Assembly: GCF_030409755.1 (NCBI RefSeq)
Contig: NZ_JAUFQE010000002.1
Location: 1,116,001-1,180,000, forward strand
DNA from: Vibrio lentus
Lineage (GTDB): Bacteria; Pseudomonadota; Gammaproteobacteria; Enterobacterales; Vibrionaceae
Length of the DNA: 64,000 bases
Direction of reading: 5' to 3'
Shown here: piece after piece, positions 1 through 6,693 of the stretch
Position numbering within the stretch: position 1 is the stretch's first letter
How the letters are laid out: every line of letters starts with the position of its first letter
The notes under the pieces: model-generated
Databases searched by the model: none
Seen by the model: only the letters and a program-made list of their open reading frames with translations
Told to the model about the DNA's origin: nothing
Position numbers and translations under genes: made by a program

Positions 1-35
1 ATAAGGTCATCAAGAATCGATTTACTGTTTCATTA

Positions 36-389
36 ATGTCAAACACTAAATGGCATAAAGCTTTCACGGTGTTAGATGTTCCTGAATTGATGTTGAATCA
101 GTGTTACTGGAAGTTTGTTGATAGCGATGATGAGTTTCTAGGTTTGCTTACTAAATCAGATGAGCTGATGGAAAAGTATGTGTGTGACTATGGCTCAGGT
201 CCTTTCGCCTACAAAAGAATAGAGTGGTTAGAAATCCCCAAAGTAGGTAAGCCTAGTGGTTATGAAAACGTTCCCTTTAAACATTGGCATCAAGATATAG
301 ATGGTGCATTGAGTATCTTAAACTCAGTTGGTCACTTCGATACTGAGTTTACGGATAGAGGGTTGCGTATCTACGGTTTCAGAGAGTAA
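36..389 (+). CDS. Hypothetical protein, possibly DUF6678-like
   Basis: A 117-residue soluble protein with no signal peptide or membrane segment. The short N-terminal NTKW and the central IEWLEIP stretch recall the DUF6678 family, but that link is from memory of the family pattern and is weak. The ATG follows an AT-rich leader with no strong Shine-Dalgarno. A complete attC site begins three bases after the stop codon, so this is very probably the gene of an integron cassette, in the usual orientation. No function can be assigned. Confidence 0.7.
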   Translation: MSNTKWHKAFTVLDVPELMLNQCYWKFVDSDDEFLGLLTKSDELMEKYVCDYGSGPFAYKRIEWLEIPKVGKPSGYENVPFKHWHQDIDGALSILNSVGHFDTEFTDRGLRIYGFRE

Positions 390-391
390 AC

Positions 392-512
392 GTATAACAA
401 GCAATTTAAGCAGACTGCCAACGCTTGGCAGCCTGCTTGTTTTAGCTTCAGTGACTTCGGTGGTATTTTGAGTGTATCGGTTGCGTTGTCAGCTACTAAA
501 TTGGGCGTTATG
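392..512 (+). repeat. attC site, Vibrio-repeat type, complete
   Basis: About 120 bp running from a TATAACAAGC box directly after the preceding stop codon to a GGGCGTTATG core. The arms are imperfectly complementary, with CAACGCTTGGC near the left and GTTGCGTTGTCAGC near the right, and the length matches Vibrio superintegron repeats. In known systems the integrase recombines the folded bottom strand at the GTT core. It is the best preserved site in the left part of the window and separates two + strand genes. Confidence 0.8.
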
Positions 513-525
513 TGTCAGAGAGATT

Positions 526-861
526 ATGAGATTTTTGAAACTATTTATCTTGATTTTAGTAGCAGGCTGTTCAAGTCCTGTAGAAAACAGTCTCTCATCT
601 GAATATTTAGATTTAGAGCCAACAGAGTTTGTACTTCCGAGATATCCCAAAGTTGCAGTGGAAAGCAACCTATCAGGGTATGTGGTCATGACGTTTAACA
701 TCAACAAGCAAGGGGATGTGACTGATATTGTTGTAGTCGAGTCCAATCTAAAGGGGATCTTTGACAAGGCCGCTGTACAAGCGTTGTCAAAATGGAAATA
801 TGAACCACTCAAAGATGTTGAATTTATTGCTCAAAAACAAAAGTTAGTGTTTAAAATCTAA
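526..861 (+). CDS. Lipoprotein with TonB C-terminal-like domain
   Basis: A 111-residue protein starting MRFLKLF with a lipobox (VAGC, Cys about residue 15), so probably a lipid-anchored periplasmic protein. The remainder matches the TonB C-terminal fold: an RYP motif, GYVVMTFNINKQGDV, then DKAAVQALSKWKYEP, typical of TonB-like periplasmic domains. It has no N-terminal transmembrane anchor or proline-rich spacer, so it is not a classical TonB. The ATG at 526 is preferred to an upstream GTG at 472 because 472 lies inside the attC and 526 gives a proper lipoprotein signal. The gene sits between two attC sites as a cassette would. Confidence 0.75.
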   Translation: MRFLKLFILILVAGCSSPVENSLSSEYLDLEPTEFVLPRYPKVAVESNLSGYVVMTFNINKQGDVTDIVVVESNLKGIFDKAAVQALSKWKYEPLKDVEFIAQKQKLVFKI

Positions 862-864
862 CAC

Positions 865-937
865 ATAACAAATTGTTCAAGAGTGCTTCGTCACGCGTGG
901 TATTTTACAATGCGTTGGTTTGACTGATTAAGGTGTA
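865..937 (+). repeat. attC remnant, 5' half only
   Basis: Begins ATAACAAATTGTTCAAGAG just after the stop of the TonB-domain gene and continues through CACGCGTGGTATTTT, matching the left half of the Vibrio repeat. The expected right arm and GTT core are missing; unrelated DNA with an IS110 relic follows. Confidence 0.65.
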
Positions 938-1247
938 ATGCGGGATCTTCGGTATTGCGCTCCTCTCACCTTAACAGGGCTACATGGATTCCCCCCAGGT
1001 TGTCAAACATCCGCTAAACTTATGTTGATGGGTTTTGGACTGCCGCTCTACATTCGGCCTACTTATCGACGATTCGCATACGTCGTGGCCCTGATGACTT
1101 GCGCGACTGCGGTGCCTTATTCGTTAGATGACATCTAGTGTGTCCGCCGCATTAACAGGCTCTCCGCAAGTGGTCTTAACCTATCTCCATCATTAGCGTC
1201 TGCAATGACCCGGTGGGTTTAACTCTTTATGCTGCTTAGGTTTCTAC
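938..1247. other. Unassigned stretch downstream of the IS110 relic
   Basis: About 310 bp with no convincing gene. A 66-codon + strand ORF (938-1138) has no Shine-Dalgarno, no recognisable domain and unlikely composition. Because the stretch lies between the truncated attC and the 3' end of the IS110-family transposase relic, it may be non-coding terminal DNA of that element, but no inverted repeats could be identified. Confidence 0.4.
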
Positions 1248-1725
1248 TTAATCAGCATAGTTTTCATATTCTGTTTGATTGTGTAAAAGCGACCATATAA
1301 TTCGTGCGTTCTTCGAGGCAAGTGCCACTATTGCTCGGTTCATTCCTCTTCGTTCCAGAACGCCTCTGTACCACTGACTTAACTTATCTTGCGGGGGATT
1401 TTATGGGTATAAAGCGAGTAGATGGACGCTGAACAGCTTCGCAGAGAGCTACTGCATCATTAAGGTTGTTCTTCCCTTTAGTTCGATAAGGAACCACGTA
1501 TTTAACGGCCATGATACGGGCGTCATGTCCCAGTTTATTGAGTGTTCTTGCCCAATAATGTGCACCACCACACGCTTCAATACCTATACGCATGAGTGGC
1601 AGATTTGCTATTGTAGTCAGTAGTTTAGAGCGGGTTACTGACTTATGAAGTATGACCTTACCATTTTGGTCTACGGCATGAAGACTGAAGTAGTTTTTAG
1701 CTAATGAGCTTAGAACACAGTTAAC
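1248..1725 (-). pseudogene. IS110-family transposase relic, internally deleted
   Basis: Reading the - strand, codons from about 1725 give the N-terminal part of an IS110/IS1111 DEDD transposase (SLAKNYFSLHAVDQNGKV, then IGIEACGGAHYWARTL and GKNNLNDAVALCEAV). The frame meets a stop at 1384. Directly downstream, in another frame, lies the family's C-terminal end (RRGMNRAIVALASKNARIIW), finishing at a stop at 1248. The middle of the protein, some 200 residues including the catalytic-serine region, is missing, so the element is dead. It has cut into a cassette: a truncated attC lies on one side and a headless reading frame on the other. IS110 relatives are known to target attC sites. Confidence 0.8.
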
Positions 1726-1960
1726 TGAAGCAGGGGTAAGAGTAACTTTCGATAGTCGTTATAAGCTAGTTACAGCGCATAGCTCAATTATTCGGTTCAA
1801 AGCCCCACTCAATGATGCTCAGCAACTTTTAGCCTTATGTCAGCGGTATAGGAATCACGATTTTGGTCATGTTGTGCTTGAAAACTTCGAGTTGGTTTTC
1901 AATAACTGGTATCAGAATTTAGACGTCACCAAGTCTTTGGCAAAGTATAGGGTGCAATAG
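1709..1960 (+). pseudogene. 3' fragment of a cassette gene truncated by the IS110 relic
   Basis: An open + strand frame without a plausible start runs to a TAG at 1958-1960. Its readable tail includes DAQQLLALCQRYRNHDFGHV and FNNWYQNLDVTKSLAKYRV, which looks like real coding sequence. The 5' end merges with the IS110 relic, suggesting the insertion removed the start. A GCGTTATG sequence, like the terminal core of an attC, follows at about 1968. The family is not recognised. Confidence 0.5.
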
Positions 1961-2009
1961 TTAGCACGCGTTATGTTGCGGACTAATTTTACATAGATAA
2001 AGGATAAAA

Positions 2010-2486
2010 ATGGTAGTACTCAGAGAAATGCGCCAAGAAGAATATCCGGCTTATTGTCAGTATTTCATTGGCGATTACAGTCAGGATATAGCTAAAAATT
2101 ATGGACATTCTTTAGATGTCTCAATCGAATTAGCCAAGAAGGATTTGCATCGTTGCTTCCCTAACGGGCTAGAGGGAAATGAGCATTCATTATTATGTAT
2201 TGATGCAGAAATCAATGGTGAGCTTAAGCTGGTGGGTTATCTTTGGCACTCAATAAACATGAGTGATAAATCTACTTTTATTTATGACTTTTTTGTTTCA
2301 AGCGAATATCGAGGTTTTGGTTTCGGCACTCAATCTATTTCAGCGTTGGAAGCTCAACTACAAACGATTGGTATCAGTCAAATTAAGCTTAGGGTCGCGT
2401 ACCATAATGAACGAGCGCTTAAATTATACAAAGACGTTGGTTTCGAGATTACTGGTTTCAATATGTCTAAGAAAATCAGCGGGTAG
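2010..2486 (+). CDS. GNAT family N-acetyltransferase
   Basis: A 158-residue GCN5-related acetyltransferase. The acetyl-CoA loop is visible as SSEYRGFGFGTQ (motif A, R/QxxGxG/A type) at about residues 96-107. It is followed by the C-terminal motif in which conserved Asn and Tyr precede the last strand (YHNERALKLYKDVGFEITGF). A purine-rich AAAGGATAAAA precedes the ATG at a good distance. Transfer of an acetyl group from acetyl-CoA to an amine is the family activity; the substrate is unknown. It is a single gene in the cassette-like region. Confidence 0.85.
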   Translation: MVVLREMRQEEYPAYCQYFIGDYSQDIAKNYGHSLDVSIELAKKDLHRCFPNGLEGNEHSLLCIDAEINGELKLVGYLWHSINMSDKSTFIYDFFVSSEYRGFGFGTQSISALEAQLQTIGISQIKLRVAYHNERALKLYKDVGFEITGFNMSKKISG

Positions 2487-2515
2487 CTTCAACATGACAT
2501 GCGTCCAGATCGAGC

Positions 2516-2562
2516 ACTAACGCGTCGTATTCTCGCTGTAGTAGAGTGCAGTGTGCGTTAGT
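2516..2562 (+). repeat. Short attC-like hairpin site
   Basis: An exact 8-bp inverted repeat, ACTAACGC at 2516-2523 and GCGTTAGT at 2555-2562, encloses about 31 bp. It lies 30 bp after a GNAT gene and resembles the terminal boxes of a short attC. The spacing and core do not fully fit the consensus, so it may be a decayed site. Confidence 0.45.
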
Positions 2563-2600
2563 TTTAGCTTAACTTGGTACAATGCTTAATTAGGTGGTTT

Positions 2601-3077
2601 ATGAAGGAAGTCGTACTATTCGCATTACTCTATTTGTGTTTTTATGGGATGTCTTTATTGGATAGTGATTTGTCCTCATTCACACATAATATCAGTGTTA
2701 TCAATATCGAATCAGCCTATTGCGAAAAAAAATATCGACGCCGTATATGCGAATCTATTTTTACTTTAGATGATATGCCGACCAGATTCAGAGTTGACAC
2801 AAACCTGTCTTCAGGGTTTGAAGAGGGGGAAATATATTATAATCGAAAAGTTGAAGTTCTATTTGATCCAAAAAACGTATTAAGCGATAGAGAGCCTATA
2901 GAGGTAAGTAATATTATAAAAAATGGCTATTCTATTTATGGTTCTACGAAGTGGCTTAGTGGTAGATCGTTTGGTGTAATAACTTTGGTTTATCTGTGTA
3001 TTTGTATTGCACAGTTTGTATTTGCTATCGATAGATATGAAAAAAAGCACAACAAAAAACTTGAGGCTGATTCTTAA
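2601..3077 (+). CDS. Hypothetical membrane protein, two membrane segments
   Basis: A 158-residue protein beginning MKEVVLFALLYLCFYGMSLL. One hydrophobic segment lies at the N terminus (about 5-20) and another near the C terminus (about 125-142), separated by a hydrophilic, presumably periplasmic region with two Cys, and followed by a lysine-rich cytoplasmic tail. The ATG at 2601 follows an AGGTGG Shine-Dalgarno; an upstream TTG frame opening lacks one. It is flanked on both sides by related attC-like hairpins, which suggests a mobile cassette. No family is recognised. Confidence 0.65.
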   Translation: MKEVVLFALLYLCFYGMSLLDSDLSSFTHNISVINIESAYCEKKYRRRICESIFTLDDMPTRFRVDTNLSSGFEEGEIYYNRKVEVLFDPKNVLSDREPIEVSNIIKNGYSIYGSTKWLSGRSFGVITLVYLCICIAQFVFAIDRYEKKHNKKLEADS

Positions 3078-3112
3078 CGCGTGTCATCTACACTGTGCGT
3101 TCGTTTTAGTGT
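3075..3112 (+). repeat. attC-like site related to the one at 2516
   Basis: Starts at the stop codon of the membrane-protein gene with TAACGCGTG and returns as GTGCGTTCGTTTTAGT. The site at 2518-2570 carries the corresponding AACGCGT and GTGCGTTAGTTTTAG pieces. The two similar sites bracket one gene in the same orientation, the geometry of an integron cassette. Confidence 0.45.
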
Positions 3113-3174
3113 CTAAAGCCTATCTGTGAGGGCTGTGCTCTCCACTTAATGCCGCATTTCGTTTAATTCCTGCC

Positions 3175-3212
3175 ACACATTTTAACTGTATATATATACA
3201 GTTAAAATGTGT
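3175..3212. promoter_or_regulatory. LexA (SOS) box within a 38-bp perfect palindrome
   Basis: The 16-bp core CTGTATATATATACAG at 3186-3201 is a perfect match to the gammaproteobacterial LexA consensus. It is extended on each side by 11 further bases into a perfect 38-bp palindrome starting ACACATTTTAA. A plausible promoter overlaps it: TATACA at 3195-3200 as -35 and TATTAT at 3218-3223 as -10, 17 bp apart. A repressor here would block transcription of the four-gene operon beginning about 100 bp downstream. Confidence 0.8.
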
Positions 3213-3298
3213 TGGTGTATTATCTTCTAGTGCTTTAGTTATAGAGCTAATCTATAACCAACTATTTAGGTGTTGGTATTCGAGAATTGGAGTTTTCA

Positions 3299-3689
3299 AT
3301 GGACAAGGCAGTCAAAAATCATTTCGAAGAGTGTCCAGAAAACGCCCGAGTTCGATTGGTAGAGTTACGAGAGCTCATTTTAAAACTCTCATTGGACTTG
3401 CAGTTGGGTGAAGTCGAAGAGTCTTTGAAATGGGGAGAGCCAAGCTATAGCGTAAAGAGCGGAAGCCCAATTCGAATTGATTGGAAGTTAAAGACACCAA
3501 ACAATTATTATCTGTTTTTTCACTGCCAAACAAAGTTGGTAGACACCTTTCGAGAGTTGCATGGTGATGTATTGCGGTTTCAAGGGAATAGGGCTGTCCG
3601 ACCCATTGCCAGAGCCTGAAATTAAACATTGCTTAGAGCTTGCATTAACTTATCACCAGCGAAAACATTTACCGCTTCTTGGAACATAA
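3299..3689 (+). pseudogene. DUF1801 protein, interrupted by a frameshift
   Basis: The first frame encodes a DUF1801 (YdhG-like) domain: ECPENARVRLVELRELIL, KWGEPSYS, then LHGDVLRFQGNRA. It stops early at 3617-3619. A +1 shift near 3588-3597 restores the family's C-terminal helix (LPEPEIKHCLELALTYHQRK) and continues to a stop at 3687. The ATG at 3299 has a GGAG 8 bp upstream; a TTG at 3287 is possible. It is the first gene after the LexA box, and the restored frame ends 11 bp before the next start. Either it is a recently broken gene, a sequencing error or, less likely, a recoded gene. DUF1801 proteins resemble the frataxin/Fra fold; their function is largely unknown. Confidence 0.75.
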
Positions 3690-3700
3690 TTGGTATTAAT

Positions 3701-4174
3701 ATGAACGTAAGGAAAGCATCTAAACAAGACTCGAGTAAGTTGTTCGAACTCATTGAGCAAAAAGCTGAATTTGATCGAAGCATGAAAGGGTTTGAAGGCG
3801 AAATATCGACGACTACAAAGAAAATCGAACGCACGTTATTTGGTGACTATCCATTTGCACATGCTTTGCTATTAGAACTCAATGAGGATGTTTTAGGTTT
3901 CGCGTTGTTTCATTATCGTTACTCCTCTTTTAGCGGTGAACCGTCTATTTGGCTTGATGACCTTTTGGTTGTTGGGGAACATAGATCAAAGGGGTATGGT
4001 GCTGAACTTATGCAGGCTTTGAAAACGGAAGCTGAAAAGTCGTTAGCCTCTCACATTTCGTGGACAGCAAGCCCATACAATACAAAAGCCCATGAGTTCT
4101 ACAATAACTTAGGTGCAGAAATAGAGCGTATGGATGGCCAGCGTCCGTATTTTCGTTGGGTAACATTCGACTAA
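3701..4174 (+). CDS. GNAT family N-acetyltransferase, second gene of the SOS-box operon
   Basis: A 157-residue GNAT protein starting MNVRKASKQDSSKL. Motif A is GEHRSKGYGAELMQAL, preceded by the strand IWLDDLLVV, and the C-terminal Asn/Tyr motif is ASPYNTKAHEFYNNLGAE. This layout is close to diamine/spermidine N-acetyltransferases and their relatives, but the substrate is not inferable. The start at 3701 lies 11 bp after the restored DUF1801 frame, and the stop is 14 bp before the next ATG, so co-transcription from the LexA-controlled promoter is likely. Confidence 0.85.
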   Translation: MNVRKASKQDSSKLFELIEQKAEFDRSMKGFEGEISTTTKKIERTLFGDYPFAHALLLELNEDVLGFALFHYRYSSFSGEPSIWLDDLLVVGEHRSKGYGAELMQALKTEAEKSLASHISWTASPYNTKAHEFYNNLGAEIERMDGQRPYFRWVTFD

Positions 4175-4188
4175 TAAGGTGTTATGTT

Positions 4189-4803
4189 ATGGATAAAGCG
4201 ACAGAGCTAGCTGTAAATGAAATGGTTAAAAAGTATGACCCTCATACTGTAATCGTTTATGGCTCAAGAGCGAGAGGGGATGCGACGGCTGAAAGTGATG
4301 TCGATCTCGCATGTTTTGTTGATGGCTTGCAAACTTTCGAAGATACGAGCGACCGTGATGGTGTGTTCATTGATGCTTGGATATATCCGACGGATGCGAT
4401 GAATAGCGTTGGTGACTTTATAAAGTTACACCAAGCGTGCTGCATTATAGACAAACAAGGGCTTGGCAAAAAACTAGTCACGAAGGTCGAGAAAGAGCAT
4501 CAAAAGGGCCCTGCGTCTCTAACTGATTTAGACAAAACCAATCTTATCGAGCTAAGACAGAAGATCTTAAAACAGGCATGCAAAGGTGGGCTTGAGGGCA
4601 ATTTTCGAAAAGGTTGGCTTCAAACTGACCTGTTACAAACGTATTTCTCATTACGCAGGCTTTGGTATTTCGGACCAAAACAGAGCTTTTCATGGCTGGA
4701 AGAGAATGATGAGGTTGCTTTTAAACTTTTCTCTGAAGTATACGAAGAGCCGCAGAGTATTGAAAAGTTAAAGAAATTGGCAGCGTTCGTCTTAAACGTA
4801 TGA
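4189..4803 (+). CDS. MNT-type nucleotidyltransferase domain protein
   Basis: A 204-residue protein whose first 45 residues carry the polymerase-beta/MNT signature: GSRARGD at 25-31 and SDVDL with metal-binding Asp at about 37 and 39. A third acidic residue is plausible in DGVFIDAWIYP. The C-terminal half is helical and resembles substrate-binding partners fused to such domains. Members transfer nucleotides to small molecules, proteins or tRNA ends, as in MNT antitoxins and antibiotic nucleotidyltransferases; the target here is unknown. It is third in the tightly spaced operon, 14 bp after the GNAT and 10 bp before the AlkD-like gene. Confidence 0.75.
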   Translation: MDKATELAVNEMVKKYDPHTVIVYGSRARGDATAESDVDLACFVDGLQTFEDTSDRDGVFIDAWIYPTDAMNSVGDFIKLHQACCIIDKQGLGKKLVTKVEKEHQKGPASLTDLDKTNLIELRQKILKQACKGGLEGNFRKGWLQTDLLQTYFSLRRLWYFGPKQSFSWLEENDEVAFKLFSEVYEEPQSIEKLKKLAAFVLNV

Positions 4804-4813
4804 CAAAAAATTT

Positions 4814-5476
4814 ATGAGTGTATTCGACTTAATTGCAAGAGAGCTACGTGGGGTTGGTTATCCTGAGCAAAGTGTTCGCACCAGCCAAATTCGCAGTATA
4901 TCGGCGAAGGTCTATAGAACCTTAGAGAGTAAAGATATCTCAGATGTACTTAAAGCGAGTGAAGAACTCCTTGAACATAGGGATTGGGCATTTGGGGTCA
5001 TCGCCTATGATTGGGCGTTTCGAGTAAAGAAGCAATATACGCTGGAAACGTTCGATACTTTTGAGCATTGGCTATTTGAGTATGTGACTGATTGGAACGA
5101 CTGTGACGATTTTTGTACCCACGCTTTTGGGGAATTAATCAAGCAACATAATGAGTTGTTTGAGAAGGTGCTAAGTTGGGGTGAACACGATCACTTTGCG
5201 GTACAAAGAGCTGCTGCTGTTGTTCTGATATACCCAGTCAATAAGAACGTCTACAAGGATTTGAAACCGACTCTAGTTGCGGATCATTTGTTAGAAAACG
5301 AACATCACTTGGTTCAAAAAGGTTATGGCTGGTTATTGAAAGTGTTTTCCAAGAAAGAGCCAGAATTGGTCGTGGAGTATTTGAAAAATAACCATGACAA
5401 AATGCCTAGAACTGCTTTTCGCTATGCTTTAGAAAACCTAGACAAAGATACGCAGCAAGCGCTTATGTCTCTTTAG
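4814..5476 (+). CDS. DNA alkylation repair (AlkD-like) HEAT-repeat protein
   Basis: A 220-residue all-helical protein of the DNA_alkylation family. Conserved signature regions are visible: ELLEHRDWAFGVIAYDWAF, the VTDWNDCDDFC segment equivalent to AlkD's aromatic/Asp cleft, and HFAVQRAAAVVLIYP equivalent to the W/R-containing RRAA helix. Characterised AlkD enzymes excise cationic 3-methyl or 7-methyl purines without base flipping. Length is close to AlkD (about 235). It is the last gene of the LexA-box operon, which fits a damage-response role. Glycosylase activity is inferred, since distant members of the family can be non-catalytic DNA binders. Confidence 0.75.
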   Translation: MSVFDLIARELRGVGYPEQSVRTSQIRSISAKVYRTLESKDISDVLKASEELLEHRDWAFGVIAYDWAFRVKKQYTLETFDTFEHWLFEYVTDWNDCDDFCTHAFGELIKQHNELFEKVLSWGEHDHFAVQRAAAVVLIYPVNKNVYKDLKPTLVADHLLENEHHLVQKGYGWLLKVFSKKEPELVVEYLKNNHDKMPRTAFRYALENLDKDTQQALMSL

Positions 5477-5596
5477 CAACATAACTAGAAAAATCTATAT
5501 TACCAATGAGAGTTTGGTTCAGTGTTGGTGTTTACGATGGTAAGAGCTTAGGAAGGGTGCTTCGCTTAATGTGTTATAACGTGTTGCAGACAAACA
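5477..5596 (+). other. Spacer after the SOS operon with weak attC-like ends
   Basis: GCAACATAACTAG just after the stop and TGTTATAACGTG near 5569-5580 resemble decayed attC ends with a TTCAGTGTTGGTG middle. A 32-codon ORF starting at about 5506 lacks supporting features. No terminator is obvious for the preceding operon. Confidence 0.3.
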
Positions 5597-5620
5597 AACC
5601 TTAGACGGGTTTCTAAGGTT
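5597..5620 (-). terminator. Hairpin terminator of the CCGSCS gene
   Basis: AACCTTAGA at 5597-5605 pairs exactly with TCTAAGGTT at 5612-5620. Read on the - strand it follows the stop of the small gene and is trailed by TTTGTTTG, as expected for an intrinsic terminator. Confidence 0.55.
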
Positions 5621-5635
5621 CGTTCTACATAGGAA

Positions 5636-5791
5636 CTATGAACAAGATCCGCAACAGCCGCTTGGGGTGTCATGTTTAATTTTCTTCTTTGGTTCATTGT
5701 TTTCTTGAGTCGTTTCTTCTGTAGTTAGTTTCGTTTCTTCAGTGGTTTCTGCATCTTTGTTTTTGAAGATCTTCTTGATTGAAAATGTCAT
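5636..5791 (-). CDS. CCGSCS-motif small protein
   Basis: A 51-residue protein starting MTFSIKKIFK, with a very Thr/Glu/Lys-rich middle and ending in GCCGSCS. It matches the small marine-bacterial family named for its terminal CCGSCS motif, seen in Vibrio and Shewanella. The three terminal Cys suggest metal binding or a processed/modified tail, but the function is unknown. It is the only - strand gene in the first 12 kb apart from transposase relics, and it has its own hairpin terminator. It is too short for ordinary ORF thresholds, but the family motif makes the call firm. Confidence 0.8.
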   Translation of the reverse strand: MTFSIKKIFKNKDAETTEETKLTTEETTQENNEPKKKIKHDTPSGCCGSCS

Positions 5792-5952
5792 CTCATTGGT
5801 CTCGATTAGTCTGTGAACGTGAAATGATAATACCAGAGTAAATTAGTCAACTATTGATGTAGCACATGTTTGACGCTGTAACTTCCCTTAATGAATCCAC
5901 GATTCTAATCAATTCAATTGACAACTCACTTTCAATATATGAGAGTGGTTGT

Positions 5953-6003
5953 ATGAAAACTAATCTAAAGCAAGTTCAAAAACGAATTATCATCATTCCA
6001 TAG
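5953..6003 (+). CDS. Putative leader peptide with four consecutive isoleucines
   Basis: A 16-codon ORF, MKTNLKQVQKRIIIIP, with GAGAG 7 bp upstream of the ATG. It ends five bases before the first arm of a nested hairpin series that finishes in an intrinsic terminator, the classic layout of a ribosome-mediated attenuator. Four Ile codons (ATT ATC ATC ATT) followed by Pro resemble the run of regulatory codons in his or ilv leaders. The downstream gene is not an amino acid biosynthesis gene, so this could be a relic or a new regulatory use. Translation is unproven. Confidence 0.4.
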   Translation: MKTNLKQVQKRIIIIP

Positions 6004-6007
6004 GAAT

Positions 6008-6063
6008 GGTGGGTTTTTGATGCGCTCTAGAATAATCAAACCCACCCGTGAGGTGGTTTTTTT
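6008..6063 (+). promoter_or_regulatory. Attenuator-like alternative hairpins and terminator
   Basis: GGTGGGTTT at 6008-6016 can pair exactly with AAACCCACC at 6038-6046. The same CCACC can instead pair with GGTGG at 6052-6056, which is followed by seven T residues. The two pairings are mutually exclusive, so the upstream arm could act as an antiterminator. It lies between the putative leader peptide and the P-loop kinase gene at 6105. Confidence 0.5.
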
Positions 6064-6104
6064 GTATCTATCTTTCGGGGAAACAGGCTCTTAGAGGTAT
6101 TAAT

Positions 6105-6626
6105 ATGAAGAAAATAGCGGTTTTTGGTAAACCGGGCAGCGGGAAATCTACGATAAGTAAAGCGTTGGCAGCGGCCACTGGATTACCACTTCATCAACTA
6201 GATTCAATTGCCTACAAGCCAAATGGCGAGTTGATCGAGCGAGAAATATTCAAAGACGTTCACGACATAATCATAAGCTCAGACACTTGGATTATCGATG
6301 GGCTTGGGCCAATCGGTGCGTTCAATCAGCGTTTAGATGCCGCCGACACGTTGATCTACATCGACCTACCTTATGCGGTTAGCTATTGGTTCGTAACAAA
6401 ACGTTTTCTTAAAGGGGTATTCGTAAAACCAGAAGGCTGGCCTGAAGGAAGCTCGGTATTGAAGGGAACACTAGCGAGTTACAAAATTCTGAAGTTATGC
6501 CCAGTGTTCTGGAATGATGAGCTGATGAGTAAGTTAATCGCTAAGTCGGATGAGAAAACAGTACATGTAATCAAAAGCGTTAGTGAACTCAATAACTTTG
6601 TCTCTCGCTTAAAATTGAACGATTAA
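6105..6626 (+). CDS. P-loop kinase, FlaR/topology-modulation-like (adenylate kinase fold)
   Basis: A 173-residue cytosolic kinase-like protein. The N terminus has the Walker A motif GKPGSGKST at residues 8-16. It is followed by LPLHQLDSIAYKPNGE, the acceptor-site segment typical of FlaR-like 'topology modulation' kinases, then IIDG and TLIYIDLP, the Walker B region. The ATG at 6105 follows AGAGGTATTAAT; the frame is open upstream but crosses the terminator, so that extension is rejected. The phosphoryl acceptor is unknown. It stands alone downstream of the attenuator-like leader. Confidence 0.75.
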   Translation: MKKIAVFGKPGSGKSTISKALAAATGLPLHQLDSIAYKPNGELIEREIFKDVHDIIISSDTWIIDGLGPIGAFNQRLDAADTLIYIDLPYAVSYWFVTKRFLKGVFVKPEGWPEGSSVLKGTLASYKILKLCPVFWNDELMSKLIAKSDEKTVHVIKSVSELNNFVSRLKLND

Positions 6627-6693
6627 AGCGGGCACACAAACCTTCACCGCATTTGGATGCGTTATGCCTCCTTATGGGAACTTGGACTATTGT

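Noticed and set aside
938..1138. 66-codon + strand ORF between an attC half and the IS110 relic
   Set aside because: No ribosome-binding site, no family pattern, composition like non-coding terminal DNA of the element.
5506..5604. 32-codon ORF after the AlkD-like gene
   Set aside because: No Shine-Dalgarno or family; overlaps an attC-like spacer.
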